From contig QOQI01000010.1 in the NCBI GenBank assembly GCA_003332035.1, positions 1 through 34,799 of the forward strand: DNA of 34,799 nt, read 5' to 3'. A program made the translations under genes and the position numbers. The notes below the pieces were generated by a model that saw only the letters and a program-made list of their open reading frames with translations, was not told the origin of the DNA and did no database searches. Position 1 is the stretch's first letter, and the number at the start of each line of letters is the position of its first letter. This stretch comes from Paracoccaceae bacterium (GTDB lineage: Bacteria > Pseudomonadota > Alphaproteobacteria > Rhodobacterales > Rhodobacteraceae). Below, one piece after another: positions 7,542-14,896 of this stretch.

Positions 7542-8696
7542 TTAAGATTGCTCTTTTCCACCAACCCAAACTTTTTCAATCTCTAAGTCATTTTTCATCC
7601 ATAAAAAATCTGCTTGAGCGTCTGGCACTAGGCAGCCAATTTCACTTTCCATACCCAAAACTTGAGCAGGGATAAGACTTGCCATTCTAATTGCGTCATC
7701 TTGGGAAATTCCCACTTCATTTACCATGTATCTTACAGCATCTGAGAGATGAATATCGGCACCGGCTAAAGTTCCGTCCTCTAGTAATAGTTTTCCCTGG
7801 CTCCGGGTTATTAAGCGATCATTCAAAAAAAAGTGTTTCTGGTCTGAGCCTATAGTAGACATTGAGTCACTAACTAGGAATAAAGCACCAGGTGCTTTCT
7901 TAGCTCGTAAAGCTAAATTAATGCTTATTTTATTGACATGAAAACCATCTGCTATGATGCCAGAAAAAAGTTTTCCATTATTTAGAACTGCTCCGACAAG
8001 CCCAGGCTCACGACTTCCAAAAGGGCTCATTGCGTTAAAAAGATGGGTTGCACAAGTTGCTCCCGCATCAACAGCATCGAATGCCTCACTATAAGTGCAA
8101 TCTGTATGTCCTAGGGAAATAATAGCACCCGCTTTTGATAACCTAGAGATTTGTTGAGTTGATACGGCCTCTGGAGCTATTGTTATCATTAGATTGGGAA
8201 TTATTTTTGCTAAACCTTCAAGTTTGGTGCAATCCAACTCTTTCATAGGTCTTAAAAAACTTTCTTCGTGAGCCCCCTTACGTTTATGAGCCAGATGTGG
8301 GCCTTCCAGATGAAGTCCAACTAATCCGTTGATTGGCTGATTTAAAGCATCCGTAATGGCTAAAATTGCTCGCTTATTTATCTCAGGACTATCTGAAATA
8401 AGTGTTGGCATAATTGAAGTGCTTCCAAGTTTTGTATGTGCCTCACAAATTTTACTCAAGTTTTCCAGTGATGGATTATCATTAAATAAAACGCCACCAC
8501 CGCCATTTACCTGCAAGTCAACAAAACCAGGCGTGAGGAGACCTCCAGCTAAAACGACTTGCTCAGTTTTAGGATCAACTTTTTCTTCAGCAATAATTTC
8601 AACAACTTTGTTTTTCTTTATTATTAAAGCGGAATTTAAGTGCCGCTTGAAACCATCAAAAATTGTTGCACCAATGTAAGATTTTTTTTTAGTCAT
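7542..8696 (-). CDS. nagA: N-acetylglucosamine-6-phosphate deacetylase NagA
   Basis: Amidohydrolase-superfamily enzyme, 384 aa, converting GlcNAc-6-phosphate to glucosamine-6-phosphate plus acetate. Expected active-site residues are present at near E. coli positions: Glu131 (GLHLEGPHL), His197 (LGHTD), His218 (ATHLFNAMSPF) and Asp277 (LVSDSM). The N-terminal beta-barrel strand and GGLLTPGFVDLQVNGG (51-66) are also typical. It takes the product of MurQ, encoded divergently next door. Its start codon directly abuts a 15-base palindrome (8697-8711) and no Shine-Dalgarno is visible, which is unusual. Translation may depend on local structure, or the palindrome may be an operator. Confidence 0.95.
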   Translation of the reverse strand: MTKKKSYIGATIFDGFKRHLNSALIIKKNKVVEIIAEEKVDPKTEQVVLAGGLLTPGFVDLQVNGGGGVLFNDNPSLENLSKICEAHTKLGSTSIMPTLISDSPEINKRAILAITDALNQPINGLVGLHLEGPHLAHKRKGAHEESFLRPMKELDCTKLEGLAKIIPNLMITIAPEAVSTQQISRLSKAGAIISLGHTDCTYSEAFDAVDAGATCATHLFNAMSPFGSREPGLVGAVLNNGKLFSGIIADGFHVNKISINLALRAKKAPGALFLVSDSMSTIGSDQKHFFLNDRLITRSQGKLLLEDGTLAGADIHLSDAVRYMVNEVGISQDDAIRMASLIPAQVLGMESEIGCLVPDAQADFLWMKNDLEIEKVWVGGKEQS

Positions 8697-8711
8697 GGTT
8701 TAATCTAAACC
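8697..8711. promoter_or_regulatory. Palindrome touching the nagA start codon
   Basis: GGTTTA and TAAACC form perfect 6-bp arms around ATC, directly adjoining the nagA ATG (complement, 8694-8696). It occupies the place where a ribosome binding site would normally stand. It could be a repressor site or a small RNA hairpin. The symmetry is seen; the role is inferred. Confidence 0.35.
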
Positions 8712-8718
8712 TTAAGTT

Positions 8719-8748
8719 TTGACGGAATGTACGTTAGACTTTTAACAT
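8719..8748 (+). promoter_or_regulatory. Putative sigma-70 promoter of murQ
   Basis: TTGACG at 8719-8724 (5/6 to the -35 consensus) is 18 bases from TAACAT at 8743-8748 (4/6 to the -10 consensus). Transcription would start near 8755, giving a short leader before the murQ ATG at 8785. The -10 overlaps the 22-base palindrome described separately. Confidence 0.35.
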
Positions 8749-8750
8749 AC
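8729..8750. promoter_or_regulatory. Imperfect palindrome in the nagA-murQ divergent region (operator-like)
   Basis: GTACGTTA (8729-8736) and TAACATAC (8743-8750) are complementary at seven of eight positions with a 6-base centre. The dyad covers the -10 and spacer of the putative murQ promoter and lies between two genes of one pathway, a typical place for a shared operator. No known NagC/NagR consensus was recognised. Confidence 0.4.
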
Positions 8751-8784
8751 AATAACTATCATCTTTAATTAAACAAAATACACC

Positions 8785-9672
8785 ATGCAAACTACTGAGA
8801 AATTACATCCAAAAGCTTTAGGCCTCGACAAAAAAAGCAGTTTAGAAATACTGACTATCCTTTATGAAGGTCAAATTGAAGCTGCTAAATGCGTAAGTAA
8901 GTCAATAGCGTTTCTTGATGCTGGAGCAAAAGCAATGGCAGAGACAGTCCTAATGGGTAATAAATTAGTTTATGCAGCAGCGGGTAGTTCTGGCCTTCAG
9001 GGTATGGCAGATGGCTTAGAGCTTACACCAACATTTGGGATCCCGATTTCCCAAATTAAGATTTTAAGAGCTGGTGGAATCCAAGATATGTCGCAACCAA
9101 AAGGTAACATGGAAGATAATAAGTCGGCTGCGATATCTGATGCAAAAGTTATTAAAAACGGAGATTGTGTAATCTGTTTAGCTGCCAGCGGAAATACTAC
9201 CTACCCTTCAGTAATTATGAAAAAAGCTAAAGAGGTAGGAGCCACAACAATTGGAATAGCAAATAACCCAGATACCAAACTGCTTACAGAATCGGATATA
9301 CCAATCTTACTACCAACTCCTCCTGAAGTAGTAGCCGGCTCAACGCGACTGGGCGCTGGCACAGCCCAGAAGATAGCTCTAAACATGATGTCAACTTACA
9401 TGGGAATATTCCTAGGAAATGTAATGGACGGTCAAATGGTAAATTTGGTCGCGAATAATATAAAGTTAATGAAGAGATCAGAAAAAATTGTGATGAACAT
9501 TACTGGCTGTAATAGAAGCATAGCAAAGGAAGCCCTGAAGAAAGCAGAAGGTAGCGTAAAACTCGCTATTCTACTAACGTCAGGAGCAAAATCCGTTAAG
9601 ACTGCTAAAGATATTCTTGCGAGCGAGGGGCAAAACCTTCGGTCGGCTATTTCACGAGTAAAATTAGAATAA
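8785..9672 (+). CDS. murQ: N-acetylmuramic acid 6-phosphate etherase MurQ
   Basis: SIS-domain lyase, 295 aa, that cleaves the lactyl ether of MurNAc-6-phosphate to GlcNAc-6-phosphate and D-lactate. The sugar-phosphate loop AAAGSSGLQGM (64-74), the catalytic glutamate in DGLELTPTFG (Glu79) and the second in NMEDN (Glu110) correspond to Glu83 and Glu114 of E. coli MurQ. CLAASGNTTY (131-140) is the second SIS phosphate loop. The C-terminal helical region (about 230-290) is present, so the protein is full length. It acts between AnmK and NagA, encoded just upstream. There is no MurNAc phosphotransferase gene nearby, which fits recycling of anhydro-MurNAc rather than uptake of external MurNAc. Confidence 0.95.
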   Translation: MQTTEKLHPKALGLDKKSSLEILTILYEGQIEAAKCVSKSIAFLDAGAKAMAETVLMGNKLVYAAAGSSGLQGMADGLELTPTFGIPISQIKILRAGGIQDMSQPKGNMEDNKSAAISDAKVIKNGDCVICLAASGNTTYPSVIMKKAKEVGATTIGIANNPDTKLLTESDIPILLPTPPEVVAGSTRLGAGTAQKIALNMMSTYMGIFLGNVMDGQMVNLVANNIKLMKRSEKIVMNITGCNRSIAKEALKKAEGSVKLAILLTSGAKSVKTAKDILASEGQNLRSAISRVKLE

Positions 9673-9876
9673 CTAACCTTTTAATAGCCAAGCTGGCACC
9701 AATTTAAACTAGTATTTCTTAATTTGGGCCCAGCTGCTTTAGTAAAGCCTATTCTCTAAATATTGTGTAGTTTTTAATTTAGCTAATGATAGAGATAGGT
9801 AATGAACAAAAATCAAGTGATTTCGAATCTATTAAAACGTTATTAAAATCAGTAAAAAATAAAATTGGTGTGAGAA

Positions 9877-10401
9877 ATGCAAAAAGCTGTAATAATTTAT
9901 TCAACAACCGATGGGCAGACAAAACGAATTTGCGAATTTTTGATACAAAAGCTTAAAGCCAAAATAGACATAGATTTATTTTCAATCGAGGAAATAGATC
10001 AAATAGAGCTCAGCTTTTATGATAAAATTATAGTTGGTGCTAGTATAAGATACGGTAAGCACAATCCAAAACTTTTCAAATTTATTGAGAAAAATATCCA
10101 AGTTCTAAAAGAAAAATCCACAGCATTTTTTACAGTTAATGTAGTTGCACGAAAAGAGGGTAAAAATACCCCAGAGACAAATCCTTATATGAAAAAGTTT
10201 CTAGAATTATCAGCCTGGCAGCCAAACCTACTAGGTGTATTCGCAGGAAAAATTGATTATCCTTCTTATAAATTCACGGACAAGCAAATAATTAGGCTTA
10301 TAATGTATATTACGAAGGGCCCAACAGATACTTCAGGAAGCTTTGAATTTACGAATTGGAAGTCCGTCGAAAAATTTAGTGATCAACTCTTACAGAACTG
10401 A
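9877..10401 (+). CDS. hemG: HemG-type protoporphyrinogen IX dehydrogenase (flavodoxin-like)
   Basis: 174 aa, close to the length of E. coli HemG (181), which oxidises protoporphyrinogen IX to protoporphyrin IX with quinone as acceptor. The flavodoxin FMN phosphate loop is YSTTDGQTKRI (8-18). The blocks VGASIRYGKHNPK, FFTVNVVARKEGKNTPETNPY, and the long-chain insert ending IMYITKGPTDTS match HemG rather than ordinary flavodoxin. The strongly basic and hydrophobic insert near 125-150 is the part thought to contact the membrane. HemG is typical of gammaproteobacteria, while most alphaproteobacteria use HemJ, so acquisition by transfer is possible. It stands alone, with about 200 bases upstream, and faces the dehydratase gene with three bases between stops. 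Confidence 0.9.
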   Translation: MQKAVIIYSTTDGQTKRICEFLIQKLKAKIDIDLFSIEEIDQIELSFYDKIIVGASIRYGKHNPKLFKFIEKNIQVLKEKSTAFFTVNVVARKEGKNTPETNPYMKKFLELSAWQPNLLGVFAGKIDYPSYKFTDKQIIRLIMYITKGPTDTSGSFEFTNWKSVEKFSDQLLQN

Positions 10402-10404
10402 AAA

Positions 10405-12252
10405 TTATTTAAATTTATTAGACGGTTCAAAATTTGACTTCTGGGGCTTTCGTGGATCACGAACCCACAGTGACCTATTAGGGTGCATACCAGCCCCATA
10501 AACTGCAGAAACTGCCGAGTTACGCATCCGATTAAGTAGACGGGTGTCAGCATCTCCAACCGATGGGTGCATACCATCATTTTCTTTAACAAGATCTTTC
10601 CAACGAGTCTCACGATCAAGTCGTATTTCGTCCTGCTGAAGTTGCGTACAATTCAATTCATTTGTATTCAAATCAACTACTATTTCATCACCACTTTCGA
10701 TTAAAGCTATTGCACCACCAGCGGCTGCCTCAGGGCCAACGTGACCAATTACCAACCCTACAGATCCACCAGAAAACCTACCATCGGTCATAAGTCCAAC
10801 TACAATATTTTTCTCACGACATAATGCAGTGATTCGAGAGGTTGAATCTAGCATTTCAGGCATGCCGGGCGCGCCAAATGGACCTTCATAACGCACTACG
10901 ATCATATCAAAATTTTTAAACATATCAGTGTTTGAATCCAGCGCCTTCAACAATTCCTGTTCGCCGTCAAAAACCTTCGCATTCCCCTTAAAGATGTTGT
11001 TTTCTAATCCACCTTCAACCCCAGCCAGCTTCAGCACAGCACTGAACTCGGGTGATAAATTACCACCTAAAAGGCGCAATCCACCTGTCTCTTTATATGG
11101 ATTTTGAACAGTATAAATAACATCTTCATCAGGTGTAGGTGGGTTCAGTCGATTGACTTGTTCGCGTAGAGTCTCTCCTGTGCACGTCAAAGTCTCGCCA
11201 TTCAATAACCCAGCATCCATCAGTTCTTTTACTATGACTTGCATGCCACCTTTTGCATCAATATCTACCATCGAATATTGTCCGAAAGGTCGTGCGTCTA
11301 TAACCACCGGAATAATATTTCTTGATAAATTATTAAATTCTTCCGGGCTCATTATTTCATTCGCAAAATCTTTATATCCAGCAGCTCGTGCTAATTCAGG
11401 CGCATGTAACAATACATTAGTTGAACCACCAACAGCCATAGATACAATAATCGCGTTTCTTAAAGATTCTCTGGTAACTATATCTCTAGGGGTTATATTT
11501 TTATTAATAAGGTTAGCTAAATAATTCACCAATTCAGCAGGAAATTCTTCTAGGCGCCTTTCATCCTGAGATGCAGGAGATATCATATGCAGAGGTTGCA
11601 TACCAACTACGCCAATAAAAGTTTGCATGGTGTTGTATGTAAACATCCCCCCACAGCTTCCAAAACCAGGACAGGCTTCTTTTGCAATTCTACTCTTTAA
11701 GCTTTCATCATCGCTGCCAGCCATTTGATAGGCTGTAATTAAGTCAATGCTTTCCCCAGTTTCTGAATCAACACCGGGTCTTATTGAGCCATCAGACATC
11801 AAAATTGCTGGCCTATTATGTTCTAAAATAGCGGCTAGCGTGCCTACAGGAGGCTTATCACAAGCGACCACTGCAATAACGCCTTCTAGTCCAGTAGCAC
11901 TAAGATGCTCTGACAAACTATCGTTGGTAACTTCCCTGCCAATTAGGGAGTATCGCATTTCCTTTGTGCCGTTCCTAATTCCGTCAGAGGTAGCAACAGT
12001 AAACTCTGGTTGAATTAGTCTTAGCGGCAATTGTCCAGGTTTGCTGCCAACTTTATCTTTAAGTGCATCATGGATGATGCCAACTTTTTGCGAAACACCA
12101 ATATAACACTGAGAGTCCCCCTTATTACCAACCACCCCAACAGATGGTTCATGAATGAGATCCAAATCAGTACCTAATTCTCTGGCAATACCGTATGTTT
12201 GGGAGTTTCGACCAGGATTCTTATCAATTAAAACTGTATTCGAATTCTTCAT
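10405..12252 (-). CDS. IlvD/Edd-family dehydratase (dihydroxy-acid dehydratase-like), atypical branch
   Basis: 615 aa Fe-S dehydratase. Three cysteines sit where the [2Fe-2S] ligands are expected: Cys49 (GDSQCYIG), Cys131 (VACDKPP) and Cys200 (GSCGGMF). Metal-binding Asp90 (TSDGIRNG), Asp132-Lys133 and the catalytic serine in DGRFSGGSVG are also kept, as are RYEGPFGAPGMPEML and IGHVGPEAAAGG. The family reaction removes water from 2,3-dihydroxy-acids, as in valine and isoleucine synthesis. The block after the first cysteine and VACDKPPVGTL differ from the classical IlvD sequences (CDKITPGM), so this may be a paralogue acting on a sugar acid or another hydroxy-acid. The start ATG is preceded by GGAGAAAAA. 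About 270 bases without a gene lie upstream, up to the tRNA; they include a perfect TTGACA (complement, 12399-12404) but no good -10. Confidence 0.82.
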   Translation of the reverse strand: MKNSNTVLIDKNPGRNSQTYGIARELGTDLDLIHEPSVGVVGNKGDSQCYIGVSQKVGIIHDALKDKVGSKPGQLPLRLIQPEFTVATSDGIRNGTKEMRYSLIGREVTNDSLSEHLSATGLEGVIAVVACDKPPVGTLAAILEHNRPAILMSDGSIRPGVDSETGESIDLITAYQMAGSDDESLKSRIAKEACPGFGSCGGMFTYNTMQTFIGVVGMQPLHMISPASQDERRLEEFPAELVNYLANLINKNITPRDIVTRESLRNAIIVSMAVGGSTNVLLHAPELARAAGYKDFANEIMSPEEFNNLSRNIIPVVIDARPFGQYSMVDIDAKGGMQVIVKELMDAGLLNGETLTCTGETLREQVNRLNPPTPDEDVIYTVQNPYKETGGLRLLGGNLSPEFSAVLKLAGVEGGLENNIFKGNAKVFDGEQELLKALDSNTDMFKNFDMIVVRYEGPFGAPGMPEMLDSTSRITALCREKNIVVGLMTDGRFSGGSVGLVIGHVGPEAAAGGAIALIESGDEIVVDLNTNELNCTQLQQDEIRLDRETRWKDLVKENDGMHPSVGDADTRLLNRMRNSAVSAVYGAGMHPNRSLWVRDPRKPQKSNFEPSNKFK

Positions 12253-12485
12253 TTTTTCTCCGCTGGGTCTTAATCAGTTTTTTATTTACGACTGCTTATG
12301 TAATTTCTTTTCTCTCTCAGTAAATTATAAATCATTCACTTTTTTAGATCATAATTCACAAATACTTGGCCACATGAGTTACACAATTACTGATCAAGTG
12401 TCAAAACGATCAAAAGAGAAATTTAAGTTTCACAGTTTAATAACTTAGTAGGCACTTGCTTTAATAAAAATACGGATTCTTGATC

Positions 12486-12522
12486 TAAATTGAATTGCCA
12501 TAAAAAGTCTGCAATTAATTTA
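12486..12522 (-). terminator. AT-rich hairpin just downstream of tRNA-Leu
   Basis: TAAATTGAATTGC (12486-12498) and GCAATTAATTTA (12511-12522) form a stem of 12 pairs with one bulged base and a 12-base loop, two bases past the tRNA CCA end. No long T run follows directly on the minus strand, so it may be a weak terminator or a 3'-processing barrier. Confidence 0.35.
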
Positions 12523-12524
12523 CC

Positions 12525-12608
12525 TGGTACCCGTGGGCGGACTCGAACCGCCACGCCCGAAGGCCACAGATTTTAAGTCTGTTATGTCTACCATTCCATC
12601 ACACGGGC
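12525..12608 (-). tRNA. tRNA-Leu(UAA)
   Basis: Read on the minus strand, GCCCGTG pairs with CACGGGT to form the acceptor stem (first pair G-U), followed by the discriminator A and an encoded CCA. The anticodon stem CAGAC/GTCTG's partner encloses CTTAAAA, giving anticodon TAA. A long variable arm (TGGCCTTCGGGCGT) and the T loop GGTTCGAGTCC are present. The 84-base length and long variable arm fit a class II leucine tRNA. Confidence 0.96.
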
Positions 12609-12625
12609 CAGGTGAGGCGACATTA

Positions 12626-12653
12626 CTTATATTGTTACGGGTGTCTAGTACAA
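12626..12653 (-). promoter_or_regulatory. Putative promoter of tRNA-Leu
   Basis: On the minus strand TTGTAC (12648-12653) and TATAAG (12626-12631) are 16 bases apart. The -10 ends 17 bases before the first base of the tRNA, leaving room for a short 5' leader. Confidence 0.45.
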
Positions 12654-12779
12654 AGAATAGTATACATGTAAATTATTAATAAGTTTTTTATTTCTATTGT
12701 TCAAAATTAACCCAAAAAGTTCATTGCCCTGAATTGAAATTGACTTGACTGCTTTAATTCAAAGCTTAAACCCAAGCGT

Positions 12780-13520
12780 ATGTTTCCAATCCGTGACCAT
12801 AACCCCTCTCGACGTTTTCCTTATATAACTTATTCGCTAATTTTACTAAACGCTTTAATATTTCTGAGCTATTGGCACATCTTAGGGGACCCAAGTAAAA
12901 TCAACCCTTTATTTCAAAACTGGGCTCTCGTACCTGCAAATATAAAAGAGGGAAGCGCTTATTTCGGTTTGCTAACATCTATATTTTTTCACGGTAGTTT
13001 TATGCACTTGATTGGGAATATGCTATTCCTACATATCTATGGCGATAATCTTGAAGACAAGATGGGGCATTTAGGGTTTCTTATGTTTTATCTAGCTGCA
13101 GGCATTTTTGCCAACTTTGCACAATTTGCTGCTAACCCTTATTCTGATGTTCCAGTTATAGGAGCTTCAGGTGCAGTAGCCGCCGTGATGGGTGGATACT
13201 TACTCCTATTTCCTAGAGCACGAATTGATATTCTTTTTATCTTTGTCATTATTTTTAAAATTATCCCTGTCCGAGCATGGTTAGTTTTAGGTATTTGGTT
13301 TGTATTACAACTGTACAATGGTTTGGCAGTTCCAGCAGCAGTAAGTGGGGTTGCTTACTGGGCCCACATAGGCGGATTTGTTTTTGGAGTTATAGCGACT
13401 TTAACCACCTGGAAGAAACTCGGCGGAGCAAAGTTTTGGTATAAAAATCACGGTGCCCCAGATCATAAAGAGGCCACATATTCTTTAAAACGAACAAATA
13501 TACCAAAAGTAAGAAGGTAA
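12780..13520 (+). CDS. Rhomboid-family intramembrane serine protease
   Basis: 246 aa with six or so hydrophobic segments. Catalytic Ser130 lies in VIGASGAVAAVMG and catalytic His196 in YWAHIGGFVFG, the Ser-His dyad of rhomboids. The oxyanion-region motif HGSFMHLIGNMLFL (71-84) is intact, so the enzyme should be active. The N-terminal MFPIRDHNPSRRFPY is typical of the short alphaproteobacterial rhomboids. The substrate is unknown. Its TAA is immediately followed by the stop of suhB on the other strand, with no base between them. About 170 bases separate it from the tRNA-Leu gene. Confidence 0.92.
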   Translation: MFPIRDHNPSRRFPYITYSLILLNALIFLSYWHILGDPSKINPLFQNWALVPANIKEGSAYFGLLTSIFFHGSFMHLIGNMLFLHIYGDNLEDKMGHLGFLMFYLAAGIFANFAQFAANPYSDVPVIGASGAVAAVMGGYLLLFPRARIDILFIFVIIFKIIPVRAWLVLGIWFVLQLYNGLAVPAAVSGVAYWAHIGGFVFGVIATLTTWKKLGGAKFWYKNHGAPDHKEATYSLKRTNIPKVRR

Positions 13521-14309
13521 TTAGTTCCGAATTATTTTTGCAAACTTATTGAACTGAACTTCAGACGCGGCAATTATGTTCCCGTCGATTAAGGGATCTC
13601 CATTGGTAGAAATTGACTCAACCATAGCTCCTGCCTCTCTAGCGATAATTACACCAGCGGCAATATCCCAATTGTTGAGATTACGCTCCCAGTAACCCTC
13701 GTATCGGCCCGCTGCTACGTATGCTAGATCTAGTGCAGCAGCGCCATACCGACGAACCCCTGAACAGATAGGCATCAATCTTTCAAGATCACCTATTGTC
13801 TCCGGTAAATCTTCTATTCTTCCAGAGAATGGAATACCTGTTGCATACAGACTATCTGCTATACTGTGGCGAGCGGAAACACGCAATCTAGTTTCATTCA
13901 TCCATGCACCTATTCCTTTCTCAGCAAGGAACATCTCATCTTTGCAAGGATCGTAAATAACACCAGAAATAATTTCACCCTTGTGCTCAAGAGCTATTGA
14001 TACGGCCCAGTGAGGCAAACCGTGTAGGAAATTAGTCGTTCCATCAAGCGGATCAACAATCCAACGCCGGGTTGGGTCCTTTCCCTCTTCTGCGTCACTT
14101 TCCTCACCGACCCAGCCATAAGTTGGCCGTGCTTCCATCAGTTCATCTCGAATTATGTTTTCGGCAGCAATATCCGCACGGCTAACAAAATCTCCGGCCC
14201 CTTTACGAGATACCTGTAAGTTTTCAACTTCCCGAAAGTCTTTAGATAAAGAGCGCCCTGCTTTTCGAGCAGTCTTCAGCATTATATTTAAGTTCGCACT
14301 GCCCGGCAT
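13521..14309 (-). CDS. suhB: Inositol-1-monophosphatase family protein (SuhB-like)
   Basis: Mg-dependent sugar-phosphate phosphatase, 262 aa. I set the start at the ATG ending at 14309, because GGAGG stands five bases upstream; an ATG four codons earlier (14321) would place that GGAGG inside the gene. Metal-binding motifs are WVGEES (about 66-71), WIVDPLDGTTNF (83-94) and NNWDIAAGV near 213. The family hydrolyses inositol phosphate and related substrates, and SuhB also joins transcription complexes with NusA/NusG in E. coli; which role applies here is not visible. A promoter with a palindrome over its -10 precedes it. Confidence 0.92.
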   Translation of the reverse strand: MPGSANLNIMLKTARKAGRSLSKDFREVENLQVSRKGAGDFVSRADIAAENIIRDELMEARPTYGWVGEESDAEEGKDPTRRWIVDPLDGTTNFLHGLPHWAVSIALEHKGEIISGVIYDPCKDEMFLAEKGIGAWMNETRLRVSARHSIADSLYATGIPFSGRIEDLPETIGDLERLMPICSGVRRYGAAALDLAYVAAGRYEGYWERNLNNWDIAAGVIIAREAGAMVESISTNGDPLIDGNIIAASEVQFNKFAKIIRN

Positions 14310-14321
14310 ATAGGCCTCCAT

Positions 14322-14346
14322 AGTATAGACTGTGAAAGTCTATACT
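14322..14346. promoter_or_regulatory. Perfect 10-bp inverted repeat over the suhB promoter -10 (operator-like)
   Basis: AGTATAGACT at 14322-14331 and AGTCTATACT at 14337-14346 are exact inverted repeats with a 5-base centre (GTGAA). The outer arm contains the putative -10, and the repeat ends 12 bases before the suhB start codon at 14309. No T run follows on the minus strand, which argues against a terminator. Confidence 0.5.
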
Positions 14347-14367
14347 TTCTAAACCGGTGAATGCCAA
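14339..14367 (-). promoter_or_regulatory. Putative sigma-70 promoter of suhB
   Basis: On the minus strand TTGGCA (14362-14367, 5/6) and TATAGA (14339-14344, 4/6) are separated by 17 bases. The start point would fall inside the palindrome at 14322-14346, giving a leader of about 25 bases. Confidence 0.5.
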
Positions 14368-14400
14368 TAGAACCTTAATTAACGAAAAAAAAGTGAGCGA

Positions 14401-14808
14401 CTAAACAAATATAGCACGAGTAATTACCACACCGGCCCAAGCAGATATGCCTGTTAAAATAGCCCCCCAGGTGACATCAATCATAACCATCGTCGGAGAC
14501 CATGCCCGAAGCGTAGCAAAATTGGTAAATTCATATGTCCCGTAGGCGAGAACTCCAAGTAAAGCGCCAGCCATCAAGGCTTGTGTTGGATTTCCCGAAT
14601 TAAAGGCAGGCCAGGATGCAAAAAAAAGTACTCCACCCACGTAAAATAAGTAAAATACAGCTGCTGGACCCATTCTAGGGTCCTCTAATAGCCAGTCGCC
14701 AAGGTTAGATGAAAAAAGTGGATATAACACGCGTTTAAGCATCACAATATCAAGCGCCAAAAATACAACCGCTGTAATTAAGTATAATGTCACAATTTGC
14801 ATACGCAC
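14401..14808 (-). CDS. DUF2177 family membrane protein
   Basis: 135 aa, four predicted membrane segments (about 5-25, 48-65, 77-95, 108-132). The pattern LITAVVFLALDIVML, YPLFSS and YGTYEFTNFATLR is that of DUF2177, a small inner-membrane family without known function. The start ATG at 14808 has GAGG nine bases upstream; a second ATG two codons in is less well placed. It lies between suhB and the LMW phosphatase gene on the same strand, with about 90 bases on each side, so it may be transcribed alone. No catalytic residues stand out. Confidence 0.85.
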   Translation of the reverse strand: MRMQIVTLYLITAVVFLALDIVMLKRVLYPLFSSNLGDWLLEDPRMGPAAVFYLFYVGGVLFFASWPAFNSGNPTQALMAGALLGVLAYGTYEFTNFATLRAWSPTMVMIDVTWGAILTGISAWAGVVITRAIFV

Positions 14809-14896
14809 TAACCTCTAAATAACTAATATATAGGATGTAATTCGCTATCTTAAAAGAACAAGAAAAAATACCTCAAAAATTACTATAGAGTTGTTT

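Noticed and set aside
9691..9735. AGCTGG...CCAGCT dyad after murQ as terminator
   Set aside because: It has an internal 2x2 mismatch, a 21-base loop and no T run on either side.
9786..9956. Small plus-strand reading frame (56 codons) before and into hemG
   Set aside because: It overlaps the first 80 bases of hemG in another frame, has no ribosome site and shows no recognisable protein pattern; hemG is strongly supported.
12155..12448. Plus-strand reading frame of 97 codons across the 5' end of the dehydratase gene
   Set aside because: Its first third is antisense to a well-supported gene and the rest lies in the AT-rich gap; composition and sequence resemble no known family.
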